The notes below the pieces were generated by a model. It had not been told where the DNA came from. It saw only the letters and a list, made by a program, of their open reading frames with translations, and searched no databases. Shown here one piece after another: positions 33,520-43,602 of a stretch of DNA of 64,000 nt. The stretch is from Pohlia nutans (Eukaryota; Streptophyta; Bryopsida; Bryales; Mniaceae). The stretch's first letter is position 1, and every line of letters starts with the position of its first letter. Position numbers and translations under genes: made by a program. Location of the stretch: assembly GCA_022496805.1 (NCBI GenBank), contig CM040100.1, forward strand, positions 23,031,009 through 23,095,008, read 5' to 3'.

Positions 33520-33932
33520 TTGCCCTTTATCACATTCATGGTGTAATTTATGAGATTCTAAGCACAAACACCTTCAATGCCATGCCCAAAGTTCACCCAA
33601 AAATTCCTTCATTCTTCATACTCACATTTTGATTGTAAGGTCCATCCTAGTTCATTAAGAACTCGATTTTTCTTCACACTTGGCATACTCAATCTCAACT
33701 TGTACATCTTGAATGTTATGAAAGAAGTCCACGATTTCATATAAAATTGTGGGATATGTCATGGAAAGCGCCTTTGACCAAAGAAAAAAATTCCTCGAAT
33801 TCAATCAAAAACAAACCTCGCACCATCTAAATGGTGAATTGATGTGAATTTTTTTGAAGGCAACAACTACCTTGGAGAATCCTACGGTTGAAATCATGAA
33901 AATCACACTTATGCGCTCACCAAAAATCATTC

Positions 33933-34748
33933 TTAACCCCTAAGCGTCCCGGCGTCCATATTATGGACGTTTTTGGGGGTACAGTCACCTTCGAAGAGCT
34001 GTAACTTTTGAAAAACATGTCCGATTTTGCTGAAATTTTGAAAAAACTCCCCGCATGATGTATGAAATGTGTGGTAAAAATTTCAGATCAATCCGAGATG
34101 AATTGAATTTTTGGTGATCATTTGAAAGTAGGTATGTTTTTTTTGGACAGTTCTGTGAATTTTGATGGCAGCAACTTCGGGGGCTTGTATCTCCTTCATC
34201 CCAAGTCCTTTTTCAATAAAACTTGTTGGGTTGAATTCCCCTTGAAGTATAGTTATCATGGTTAAATTTTCAGGTCAATCCATGTTGTTATGAATGTTTG
34301 GGAGTCATTTTAGTACACGGGTCTAGTTTGGACACTTTTTGCTTTTTGGTTCAAATGGGTCACTTTTCGGGCTACTTTTTGACATTGCAAGGCCATTTTA
34401 GGGCACATTAAATTTTTTCATGAGACTTTTTTGGTACTAATGTGTTTATATGATGATTTTGAACAACTTTATAGTTCAACGTTTTTTCATTTGAGTAATT
34501 TTGAAAACGAATTTCACCTCTAACTGGGTTGCTAGGAAAATTTCAGCATCCTTTTTTAGCACTAAAACACTATGATCTTGCAATCTATATGGCCAAATGA
34601 CCCCAAAATTGATCCACATGATCTACAACATGTATGTTACAAGATTGTACGGTTGAGATTTCTATACCTCACTTACATTTAGACCTATAACACATCAAAA
34701 GCGATGATGATTTTAAGCCCAAAAAAGCTAGGGACCTTTAGGGGTTAA
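33933..34748. mobile_element. TTAA-flanked element, family E (816 bp)
   Basis: TTAACCCCTAAGCGTCCCGG to GACCTTTAGGGGTTAA. The subterminal palindrome GTCCATATTATGGAC follows the left end. The body is unrelated to families A-D; no coding frame. Confidence 0.85.
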
Positions 34749-34777
34749 ACCCTGAAAATTTAGTGCAAATTTCTCCC

Positions 34778-34806
34778 TTAACCCCTATTGGTCCTTTAGG
34801 GGTTGA
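34778..34806. mobile_element. 29-bp remnant consisting of two TTAA-type ends
   Basis: TTAACCCCTATTGG directly joined to TCCTTTAGGGGTTGA: both termini present with no body. Either an extreme internal deletion or a composite footprint, 30 bp from the family E right end. Confidence 0.7.
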
Positions 34807-35009
34807 GTAAGATTCAAGATTTGCCCTCAACTATTGCAAGTTGCAACGAATGAATGATTTGCAAAAGTTTTTTGTAGCAATGTCTAAAACTTTCAAAATT
34901 ACTTGTAAAAGATGCCCACATTTTTCAAAAAAAATCTACGGATTTACTGGACATGTTAAAAGAATTATTAGGCACTTTCTTGTTCATCTTGGGATAAACT
35001 AATGTAATA

Positions 35010-35098
35010 GTGAGGGCAACATCCCCTCCCCTCAGCTACAGATACTGGTAGGATTTGAACTGCGAACCTCATGAATCTAGAGCGAGTTCAATGGATTT
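35010..35098 (-). repeat. tRNA-derived SINE-like fragment
   Basis: On the minus strand the sequence contains GAGGTTCGCAGTTCAAATCC, which includes a Pol III box-B / T-arm-like motif (GTTCAAATCC). A similar box-like stretch ('ggttcaaagtttgaatctct') occurs at ~4427-4447. No intact tRNA fold or A box was verified. Confidence 0.3.
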
Positions 35099-35174
35099 GA
35101 CCATTAAAGGTATCAGTGAAGAATTATTTTTGCATCATGCCAAACAATGTTAGTAGACTTTGAATCCTCTTGGC

Positions 35175-36812
35175 TTAACCCCTAAGTGACCAAACGACCA
35201 TTTTATGGTCGTTGCCCTTCTTTTATAGGCTGCTTGGGATGATAATTTTATTTTTATAAAAAAAATTAAAAAAATTGAATGGGAAATCAAGTCTACTTTC
35301 CAACCCAATTTGAATCATGTCGATTTGAGTTAAACTCCACCGAGGAGAGATTTTCAAAGAAAAAGACCTCAACATTGTCCTAGTGTTATAAAATTTACTA
35401 TTTTGGGAAAGTAATGAATCTCTCTTTTGAAAAAAATATTTTTTAAATTTTAGAATAGAATGTCTTTTTTTGATCAATCATACCAAATTTAAAATTCTAA
35501 AAATAAATATTGTAATTTAGAAAAAATTGAAGTTAAATGCTTCTAAATTCATAATATACAAGATCTAGAACTATTTTTGAAATTTTAACTGTACCAATAA
35601 TTTTAAAAAATCATGCTTTTTATTTTCTTTGTTGGACCAAACTTCATCCAAAACAAAGAGTGACATATTATAACAAATCTACATTTTGTCCAATACCCCT
35701 ATGTTAACCTCTAAGTGACCAAACGACCATGTTATAGTCGCTGCCCTTCTTTTACGGGTTTGTCCAAGATGAAAAAAAAATATATATATATATAAAAAGT
35801 TACAATATTTTCAAATAGGAAATCAAGTCTACTTTCCAACCCAATTTCAATCATGTCAATCCGAGTTAAACTCCACCCACGAGAATTTCTCAAAGACAAA
35901 TACCTCAACGTTGTCCTAGTGTTATAAAACTTACTATTTCGGGACAGTGATGATGTTCTCTCCTTTGAAAATTTCGCCTTTTAAAATTTTAGAATAGAAT
36001 GTTTAGTTTTAACCAATCATACCAAATTTCAAACTCTAAAAATAAAATTTGTAATTTTGGTGAATATTCAACGATAAATGCTTCTAAATTCATTGAATGA
36101 GTATTTAAAACATTTTTTTTTGAAAGTTTGACCATACAGATGAATACTAATCATCATGCTTCTCATTCTCTTTTTTGAACCAAAATTCATCAAAGTTGAA
36201 GTTTTAACCCCTAAGTGACCGATCGACCATTTTTTGGTCACAACCCAAACAACAGTGACTGCCCATAGGCAAAAAATTACATTTTTCAAGTTTTGATTTT
36301 TTGTTTAAATTGGGGGTCGAGATCATGTTCTAGTGCTCTTTAATACATTTCATTTTGCAACATTGAGGTCCACTAAGGAATTTTTCAAAGACAAAGACCT
36401 CAATATTGTCCTAGTGTTAAGAAACTTACTATTTCGGGAAACTAATGATGTTCACTCATTTGAAAATTTTGCCTTTTAAAATTTTAGAATAGAATGTCTA
36501 GTTTTAACCAATCATACCAAATTTCAAATTCTAAAAATAAAATTTGTAATTTTGGTGAATTTTAAATGGTAAATGCTCTTAAATTCATTAAATGAGTATC
36601 TAAAACTATTTTTGGAACTTTGACTGTACGGATAATTACTAAACATTATGCTTCGCATTTTCTCTTTTGGACCAAACTTCATCAAAGTTGCAGAAGTAAC
36701 ATTTTATAACACATCTAGGTTTTGCCCTTACCCCCTCTGTCATTTAGGGGTTAAGTAACATTTTATAGAACATCTAGGTTTTGCCCTTACCCCTGTGTCA
36801 TTTAGGGGTTAA
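35175..36812. mobile_element. head-to-tail array of three TTAA family D elements
   Basis: TTAA plus CC(C/T)CTAAGTGACC occurs at 35175, 35704 and 36204, giving units of about 530, 500 and 550 bp, all in one orientation. All share 'agtgttataaaa/agtgttaagaaac' and 'ccaatcataccaaattt' blocks. The first two units have lost their own TTTAGGGG right ends, so they join directly to the next left TTAA; only the last retains TTTAGGGGTTAA (36743-36754). A ~58-bp duplication of that right end follows (36755-36812). Unequal exchange or repeated insertion at TTAA could make this. Confidence 0.8.
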
Positions 36813-37188
36813 ATTTTGCACTATGGGAGACAAAGGATTTTTAAATAGTGTCAGAGAATTGAATTGAAATTTTATCAACAAAAAATTCAACAAAAAATTA
36901 CTTGATTTTCATCATTGAATAAGGAAACAAGGCAAACTTAAAGAAAAAGTAATAGGCCAGACAGACTTTGAAAATACTGAGGACTTCTTGCACCCTAGAT
37001 ATATACAATTGTTTACAATTAGAGATCCATTTCATGTGTGTATCATGGTTGTCTATCCGCTTCAGTCAGTGGGATTAGCCTCCCACCCGCCCAATATCAA
37101 AATATTTGAGCACATTCAAGTATATTCTCAAAATATTTGAACATAATTCATTTAATATTCTTATCAAAATCCTACTACTTGTCCAACT

Positions 37189-37764
37189 TTAACCCTTAAC
37201 TGCCCAACCAAGCAGAAAACGCTTGATGTACAGAATCACTTGCCGTTTTCTCATTCGTGGTGATCTTTTTGCAGCGTGAAATTTTTATGGTAGATTTTAT
37301 GGGAAGTTAGCTTCATGCATGTGTGATCCAATTAGAAAGGGGATGATTTGTGAAATTTTCATGCTTCATTTCATGTTGAGTGATTCACCACAAAATTTGA
37401 AGATTTTAGTCTAAATGTGCACTTGAAAAAATAAACTCATCAAATTAAGCAACCAAAAAATCTCTAAAAATCACTGCACTTAAAGTATTACATTTCAACC
37501 CATCACAACAAATTTCATTCATAGATTGTCAATATCTTATTTGTAATTGAATTACAAAATAATATTGAATTTCAAATTTCAAATTTTATACAAAAATATT
37601 GATGATAGCAATCGCAGATTTAACTATGTGGGTAGAATTCAAAAATCATAATGTACAACTTTTATTCATACACCAAGTTCAAAATATCCCTTTTAATTGC
37701 ATTTTATAATGCATCTTTGCAAAACTGCCAAATTTGGAGAGGGGTGAGGACGTTTAGGGGTTAA
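37189..37764 (+). mobile_element. TTAA-flanked element (576 bp), partner of 1709-2293
   Basis: TTAACCCTTAACTGCCCAA to GACGTTTAGGGGTTAA. Inverse orientation relative to 1709-2293; the element at 50321-51144 shares part of its body. Confidence 0.85.
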
Positions 37765-38211
37765 TAGGACAAAAAGATTATCCTATCCATCCGTTACTGC
37801 CTAAAAGACATCTGATGATTCAAAGTTGCCCAATATGACAACCTTTATGTGTATCATTATCAATTGGTGATATTTTTTTGGAGTTAAATGTACATTCTTT
37901 TCATTGAGGTGGCATGTGAAGTAAAACTACCAATGAAACTTGACATAAACCACTTTTGATATTTTTCTAAAAATCACAATATCTTATTTTGAAGATCCAT
38001 ACCATACAAATGGTAGTCAACTAGCACAAGAACCAAGGAGAATTTGGATGAATGAAAAAACGGGATGTAGTCAGAGAAGGCTTACAATTTGTTCATTGTC
38101 CACTATATAAACGCATGCACGTCAAAGGGTTAAAGATAGAAATTTCATGATTTTCAAATGATTGATTTGATCCATCATGTTGTGAAAATAGTGGAGAAGG
38201 GGCTGAATTTT

Positions 38212-38413
38212 CACTAGTAGAAATTTGGTTTTATACAACTACTCTCGTTCGGGATAACTTGTCCAAAACAACTTATTTTTCGTGGAGACAAGTTGTTTTT
38301 GGACGGCGTTCGGAATAACTCGTTCAAAACAACTTGCTTTTGTAAAAACAAGTTGATTTTGGACAGCAAGAGTTGTTTGTGACCGGTTGCAAAAGTCCAA
38401 ATTTCTACTAGTG
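38212..38413. mobile_element. CACTA-type MITE (202 bp)
   Basis: CACTAGTAGAAATTTGG and its inverse CCAAATTTCTACTAGTG, with TTT duplicated on both sides (38209-38211, 38414-38416). The interior has imperfect repeats of 'acaacttgttttt' type in both directions. Confidence 0.9.
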
Positions 38414-38647
38414 TTTATACCACCAAAATCAATGAAAGCCATTGCATGTGTTGGTCCAAAATAAATAAAATTGAACCAAGGAAAGTCTCCATACGAGCCA
38501 CTCTAAAATGCTAAAAATAATGCTGATGCCCATTTTGTGCTGCTTTCAACACTTGTTTGGCCACCTGCACAAAGCTAGTTACTACAAAATTATGGATGAA
38601 TAACTCTCTTCTTGGATTTAAACATGCGAGAGTTCCTCACATTTTTT

Positions 38648-39010
38648 TTAGCAAATACTAACCTCTTATTTTGAAGGATTTGAGGATCTAAAGCAACTCA
38701 TAAGCAAATTGAAATTGTCCAGGTGACTTTATTCACAGGAGAGCTGGAAAATAATGCAATAAAAAAGTGAAAATTGGTCAAAGTTGGTACCTATACAAAA
38801 CAATCAATAGCCTTGCCTTCACGACCTCAGACATCATACACTCCCACATATTTAGCAAATACTAACCTCTTATCTTGAAGGATTTGAGAATCTGAAGGAA
38901 GTCATAAGCAAATTGAGAATCTTCCAGGTGACTTTATTGACAGGAGAGCTGGAAAACAATGCAATAAAAGAGTGAAAATTGGGCAAAGTTGGTACCTATA
39001 CAAAACAATA
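38648..39010. repeat. ~205-bp direct tandem duplication
   Basis: 38648-38810 and 38854-39010 are highly similar ('agcaaatactaacctcttat', 'gacaggagagctggaaaa', 'gttggtacctatacaaaaca'). Related to inverted sequence near 21810 and 24540. Confidence 0.85.
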
Positions 39011-39036
39011 GCTATACTCTTGCAGTTACCTTTTTA

Positions 39037-39354
39037 GAGCATACACACCCTTCTCCCTTCAATTCACCCCACTGCAGTATAATCACATCCAAGATTTGGT
39101 GTCAGAAGCTATCCTCTTCACACCCTTGAACCACTATAATCACCCTCTATGTAGTGCGTGAATCAATCACAATCACTATCATAGGTAATCATTATTGTAC
39201 ATCAATCTAAGATACCAAGCCCTTCCTTGAATTAGCTATAGAGGGACTATAAAAGCATCAGTATATCTTGTTCATATTGTGTATCACTCTCACTGACCTT
39301 GAATTTTCAGCATCATATTTCATGGGCTCATGTAGGCGTAGGGTGTGCATGCTC
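39037..39354. mobile_element. PIF/Harbinger-like MITE, family H, abutting the kinase stop codon
   Basis: GAGCATACACACCC / GGGTGTGCATGCTC ends with TTA duplications at 39034-39036 and 39355-39357. The right-hand TTA is two bases from the stop codon of the adjoining minus-strand gene, so the element forms its 3'-UTR and probably supplies the polyadenylation region. Confidence 0.88.
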
Positions 39355-39359
39355 TTATG

Positions 39360-41500
39360 TCACCACCGCAGACGCAAAACAAAAAGTGCAACAGCTGTGG
39401 TCAAAATGGCTGCCACTCCGAACCGAGACAAGGCGAGCTCCTTCCAAGAGGGAGGAGCAGTGATGATCTTCTTCAGCTGGTCGACTTGCAGGAGTGTATC
39501 CTCCAGAGCCCCGGAGTTGTCAATCACACAGTCTGCCATCTCACGTTTCTTGTCTAATGGGAGCTGCGAGTCGATCCGCGCGCGTGCTTGCTCGATTGCA
39601 CTGTTGTCACGTTTCGTCAGCCGGGCCTCCTGCGTGGCACGGTCCACCCACACTACCACCACTGGCGTGGTGAGGTAGTTCATTTTCATCTCAAACAACA
39701 GCGGGATGTCCATTATCACCACTGGCGTCCCGCGTATCCAATGCTTGTACACCTCGTACGCAAGGCCCAGCGATATGCATGGTTGCAGTGCCCTGCACAG
39801 TAAACGATACTCAACACCATTAGAGCATGCACACCCTACGACTACATGAGCCCTTGACTCTGAAAACTAAATGAAATATGCTTGCATTTAATGCTAGTGA
39901 GAGTGATACACGATATGAGCAAAATATAGTGATGCTTCTATAGTCCTCTAGAGCTAATTCGAAGAAGGGCTTAGTATCCTACATTGATGAACAATAATAA
40001 TTACCCATGAGAGTCAGTGAGACTGATACACAATATGAAGAAGATATAGTGATGCTTCTATAGTCCCTCTACAACTAATTCAAAGAAGGGTTCGGTATCT
40101 TAGATTGATGGACAATAATGATTATTCATGTATAGTGATTGTGATTGGTTCACGCACTATATAGAAGGTGATTATAGCGGTTCAAGGGTGTGGAGAGGAT
40201 AGTTTTTGACACCAAATCTTGGATGTGATTATAATGTAGTGAGATGGATTGAAGTGGAGAAGGGTGTGAATGATCTTAGAGCATTAGCATCCTTGCACGT
40301 TGAAACTCACAGTCTGAAATTATAGATCTATATTTGAAGTCCCCACCCTCTCACACCAAATGTATACACCAAATAGTCACTAGGATATATTCAATTAAAC
40401 TTAGATTAAAAGAAACCTATGATTGAGGCCCCGGAGGCTATTTGGAAGGGCACTCATTCAGTTTGGCAGTGTGTTAGATCCTCCCACTGCATGAGTGTGG
40501 ATGCTCTTAGGGACCCCATTACCAGCTCATCTCTTCCAATAGCCTTCAATTAGCAAGATCAGTGTAAGCATGACTTGGCCACTGATCTTTGAATAGATAT
40601 GGAGTTGCCTATTCTCTCTTCAATGGTACTCTACAGCCTCTCACTTTGAATGAAATTCATGAGAAATTTTTGATCTCAACAAAGCTGCACTGCACTTATC
40701 TATCACATTTCTACATATATTAACCCCCAAAGGACCAAGGGTTCATGGTTTTAAGATGAAAATTTCAATCAATCATGTTGTGAAAAATATAATTCAGATG
40801 GGACCAAATTTTAGATCACAGGAATTACTGAAGAACATTGCATGTGTTAGTAAAAAAGAAAAAGAAAAATTGAACAAAAGAAGACCTACTCAAAACTATT
40901 AAAAAAGACACGACACCCGCCCAATTCAGGCGCAAATAGTATCCTCCGACTACCTTGAGCACACACCTCAAGCTTGCATGATTTCATGAATCATCACAGT
41001 TACAACAATGGAATGAGTTCAAGCAGTTACCGATTCAGCAAGCCTCTCTTTGCAGGATCGTTGAAGATGATTTCTCCCAATTTCTTACGGTCCACTTCTC
41101 CATCGTCTTGTAATATGCCTTCCCCAAACACGGCCACAACTCTCTTCCACCCCCATGTGTATTTGTCTAATGCTACCTGGAGACAAATAGCTCAACATCA
41201 GCTTCTCCTGCATATGGAGCTAAGGTTATTTTTATTCACTAAACAGCAAGAAGAAACCAAGGGTACTGAACCCAATACGCTTTTAGTTAAAAGCCTGTTT
41301 TAGTCATATGTAAAACTCCCGATGAAGTGAAACCCTAAAACTAAAACTTAAAAGAGATGCACACAAAAGATCCTTCTGCATTGAGTAATTACCCGGGCAA
41401 CTTTGTCTGCATCGATGACTGGCAGGCCTTGACTCTCCAAGTGGCGAGAGACGGTGCTCTTGCCAGATGCAATCCCACCTGTCAACCCCACCAACCTCAT
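39360..41500 (-). CDS. COAE: dephospho-CoA kinase (228 aa, three exons)
   Basis: Catalyses the last step of coenzyme A synthesis, ATP-dependent phosphorylation of the 3'-hydroxyl of dephospho-CoA. Minus-strand exons: 41393-41500, 41031-41176, 39360-39792; introns GT-AG and phases close. Start at 41500 lies directly before the P-loop: [16 protein letters not shown] contains the Walker A motif (G8-T16), followed by the substrate-binding DADKVAR (30-36). Later CoaE features are TWGW, LL(N)R, the Walker-B-like [11 protein letters not shown], and [16 protein letters not shown] (lid region). After the kinase domain there is a hydrophobic segment ([20 protein letters not shown]) at the extreme C-terminus, as in plant homologues, suggesting membrane anchoring. 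Intron 2 (1.2 kb) is almost wholly transposon sequence: two family H MITEs, a family L piece and a family A piece. The coding frame is intact. Neighbours do not suggest a pathway cluster. Confidence 0.93.
39823..40275. mobile_element. family H MITE in COAE intron 2, copy a
   Basis: GAGCATGCACACCC start after TTA (39820-39822); right end 'gggtgtgaatgatc' then TTA (40276-40278). The body is an inverted relative of 39037-39354 ('gtgattgtgattggttcacg', 'caaatcttggatgtgatt'). Confidence 0.82.
40279..40506. mobile_element. family H MITE in COAE intron 2, copy b
   Basis: GAGCATTAGCATCC to GTGTGGATGCTC, sharing the TTA at 40276-40278 with copy a and ending at TTA 40507-40509. Two elements therefore sit back to back on one target triplet. 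Confidence 0.78.
40512..40719. repeat. family L fragment in COAE intron 2
   Basis: Matches 14222-14640 and 46890-47220 through 'cttcaattagcaagatc', 'gtaagcatgacttggccact' and 'ctttgaatagatatgg'. Confidence 0.6.
40720..40910 (-). mobile_element. TTAA family A fragment in COAE intron 2
   Basis: Begins TTAACCCCCAAAGGACCAAG and matches 10823-11050 in the same orientation as far as 'ctactcaaaactattaaaaa'; the right TIR is missing. Confidence 0.7.
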
Positions 41501-41762
41501 CTCACCCTTGACTTATGCCGTGCCACTCAGACCTAAAATTCTCTGCACATTTAGAATGCCAAAAACCTCACCACCGTGTCGACTATTCCTGTTTAAAGAG
41601 GAGAAGTAGTTTATTGTATTGGTTTTTCACAATGTTGTGTGGGGATATCCAGATTTTTTCAGTACAGTTGTCAAGAATCCTGGTATGCTTACTCCATTAC
41701 CAAAGTAGTTTCAAAATTCCCCGGGGGTCGTTACCTGACAGTGATACAATAGGGGTGTCAGA

Positions 41763-41814
41763 GTGAGTGCAAGCTTCAGAGTGAGTGCAAGCTTCAGAGT
41801 GAGTGCAAGCTTGT
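41763..41814. repeat. 18-bp tandem repeat, three units
   Basis: Three near-identical copies of gtgagtgcaagcttcaga. Lies upstream of the COAE start; no function claimed. Confidence 0.9.
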
Positions 41815-42193
41815 GAAGGGAGATTGCGACGCGGTTCGGATATGTTGGCTTCCCGTAATCTATGCCCACAACCGCAAGACTTACCAAATTTGTTGCTTTC
41901 AACAGGCGAATTGAAACCATAGACTTTTGCTACGGCCCTTCAAGGAGACAAGGGCAACGTCCTCACTACAAAAACTCAGTAAAAGCTTGAGCAAAAACTC
42001 GCACTCCGACACCAAGAAATGCACAGCATCGCAGTGATTGTTACATGAACTAGAATAGGCTCTCCTCCCAGAAGGAACCCTAAGCATATTACAGGCCCTT
42101 TCTCAGAAACTACTGGCGTAGACCCAGGAACGCAATTTGTTTCTCAGCTCCTACTGCGGTGCTTCCTTTTCCTCCTACCTTAACAATACTCAA

Positions 42194-42518
42194 CTACTGG
42201 TGCGTCATCAGGCAAATCACTTGAAATTTGTCCAAGCTCACGAGCATTGCATTATTTTTTTGAAGTTGAACTCGCAGCTCTTCATATGTGGTATCTTTTA
42301 GGGAGGATCTCAGGGACAATCTAGCTGAGGTTACGAGTCTGTTACGAACCGTTTGCAATGAGTAATGATGATGATGAAAACTTAGAACAAAAACAGAGAG
42401 AATTACCTGCATTCTCAAGGGCAGCAGTGACATCGTCATTGCTCTACAGGTCGAAGGCAGACTCAAACATGTTGGCCCAATCCCCCAGCAAGTGCCATGC
42501 TTCGTCCAGAAGGTATGA
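42194..42518 (-). pseudogene. broken or mis-modelled coding exons, unrecognised product
   Basis: Two minus-strand exons fit well: 42407-42518 (CAG acceptor, GTAATT donor) and 42194-42324 (CAG acceptor, stop at 42194-42196), separated by an 82-bp intron, with matching phase. They read ...YLLDEAWHLLGDWANMFESAF, then ...SNDDVTAALENAARLSLRSS, and later YEELRVQLQKNNAMLVSLDK, helical and protein-like. A TAG at 42444-42446 interrupts the first exon in frame. The short reading MSNVMDKMDDD just upstream (about 42585) may be part of the same gene. I do not recognise the family. It could be a recent pseudogene, an allele with a nonsense change, or an exon used in another way. Confidence 0.45.
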
Positions 42519-42999
42519 CTGTCACTTGAGGGACAAGCCAGTGAACTTCAGTCGTCGTCCATCTTGTCCATCACATTCGACATCTGCAGTGCAAGCCAAA
42601 ACGATGCACCAAACACGGTTACCTCAATTCTTTCAAAAGACGCTTCACGGGGCACAATTTAAACCTAAAGGATAGACATTGCAAGAAAAAAAAGAGCAGC
42701 CTGAACCTCTTGACCTAATTCAATGGTTCTAAATTCCTGACAGCAATCCTGAGGCAGAATAGAAGGATTATTGCTGTGGAATTCGATTCTGTGACATTAA
42801 ATGGAAGAGTACTTCCTTGGCTCTTTGTCGCAGAACTGAGGCAAGTTCTGTCATTGCAGAGGCCATGAATGCCAAACACCGCCTTAGATGTACTACTGAT
42901 TGGGTTGACCTCAAACTCGGAAAACATTTCTTTCTACAACTGCAATACGTGTGGCTGGCTATTCACATCAACATTGCGCTCAAACCTACTACAAACAGT

Positions 43000-43602
43000 A
43001 CGGAAAAAAAAAAAAACGATTATAAAATGCGCGCCGTGAACACACTCCTCGGAACTGGCTCCTAAGAAACTGGCGTGATTGCCAAGAAGAACGGAACGCC
43101 GGCTATACCTGCAGCTGTTGGCCACGGGCTTGCCGCTGGAGACGCGGGGCTCAGGCAACGTGAGCGACGACTTCACGGTACGTGGCGACCATGGACAAAA
43201 GCGCATCACACTACAGGCACGGGCTTCATCAGCGAAAGGGGAGCGGAATCACAGCGCAAGGCGAGCACAATCACACCAACGCGAGCAGAATCACAACAGA
43301 AGAAGAGCGGAATGAAAACAAAGCCGAACAGAATCACAGCGACAATGCGAGGGGAAAATGAGGAAGACGATGGGACCCAAGGGTCAAAAAGTAAAAGGTG
43401 GCAAACCTTTTCTACGAACCTCCGTGTCGTTGTGTGTGTCGCTCATCAGTCTGTGTCACTCCGCTCAGTCTTTCCACTTTGCAATTGAAGTTGCGAAGGT
43501 GAGGGTTTCTAGGGTTAGGTTTCAATGCAGGAGTGTTGATTCATTCTTTTGACGACCTCTCTCTCTCACTCACTGCGTGGTTATTGTTGCAATTCTTTAT
43601 CC
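43000..43602. promoter_or_regulatory. GC-balanced upstream region of the 43603 gene
   Basis: Composition rises here, and the leader-like stretch before the ATG contains 'gtttctagggttaggtttc', a motif common in plant housekeeping gene leaders. No transposon ends seen. It may also serve the minus-strand exons at 42194-42518. Confidence 0.4.

Noticed and set aside
35010..35098. Intact tRNA gene
   Set aside because: Only a T-arm-like motif is visible; no acceptor stem or anticodon arm could be folded, so it is listed only as SINE-like.
42934..43209. 91-residue minus-strand frame as an upstream exon of the broken gene
   Set aside because: It has a plausible CTGCAG-GTATAG donor, but no acceptor or phase link to 42407-42518 could be established.
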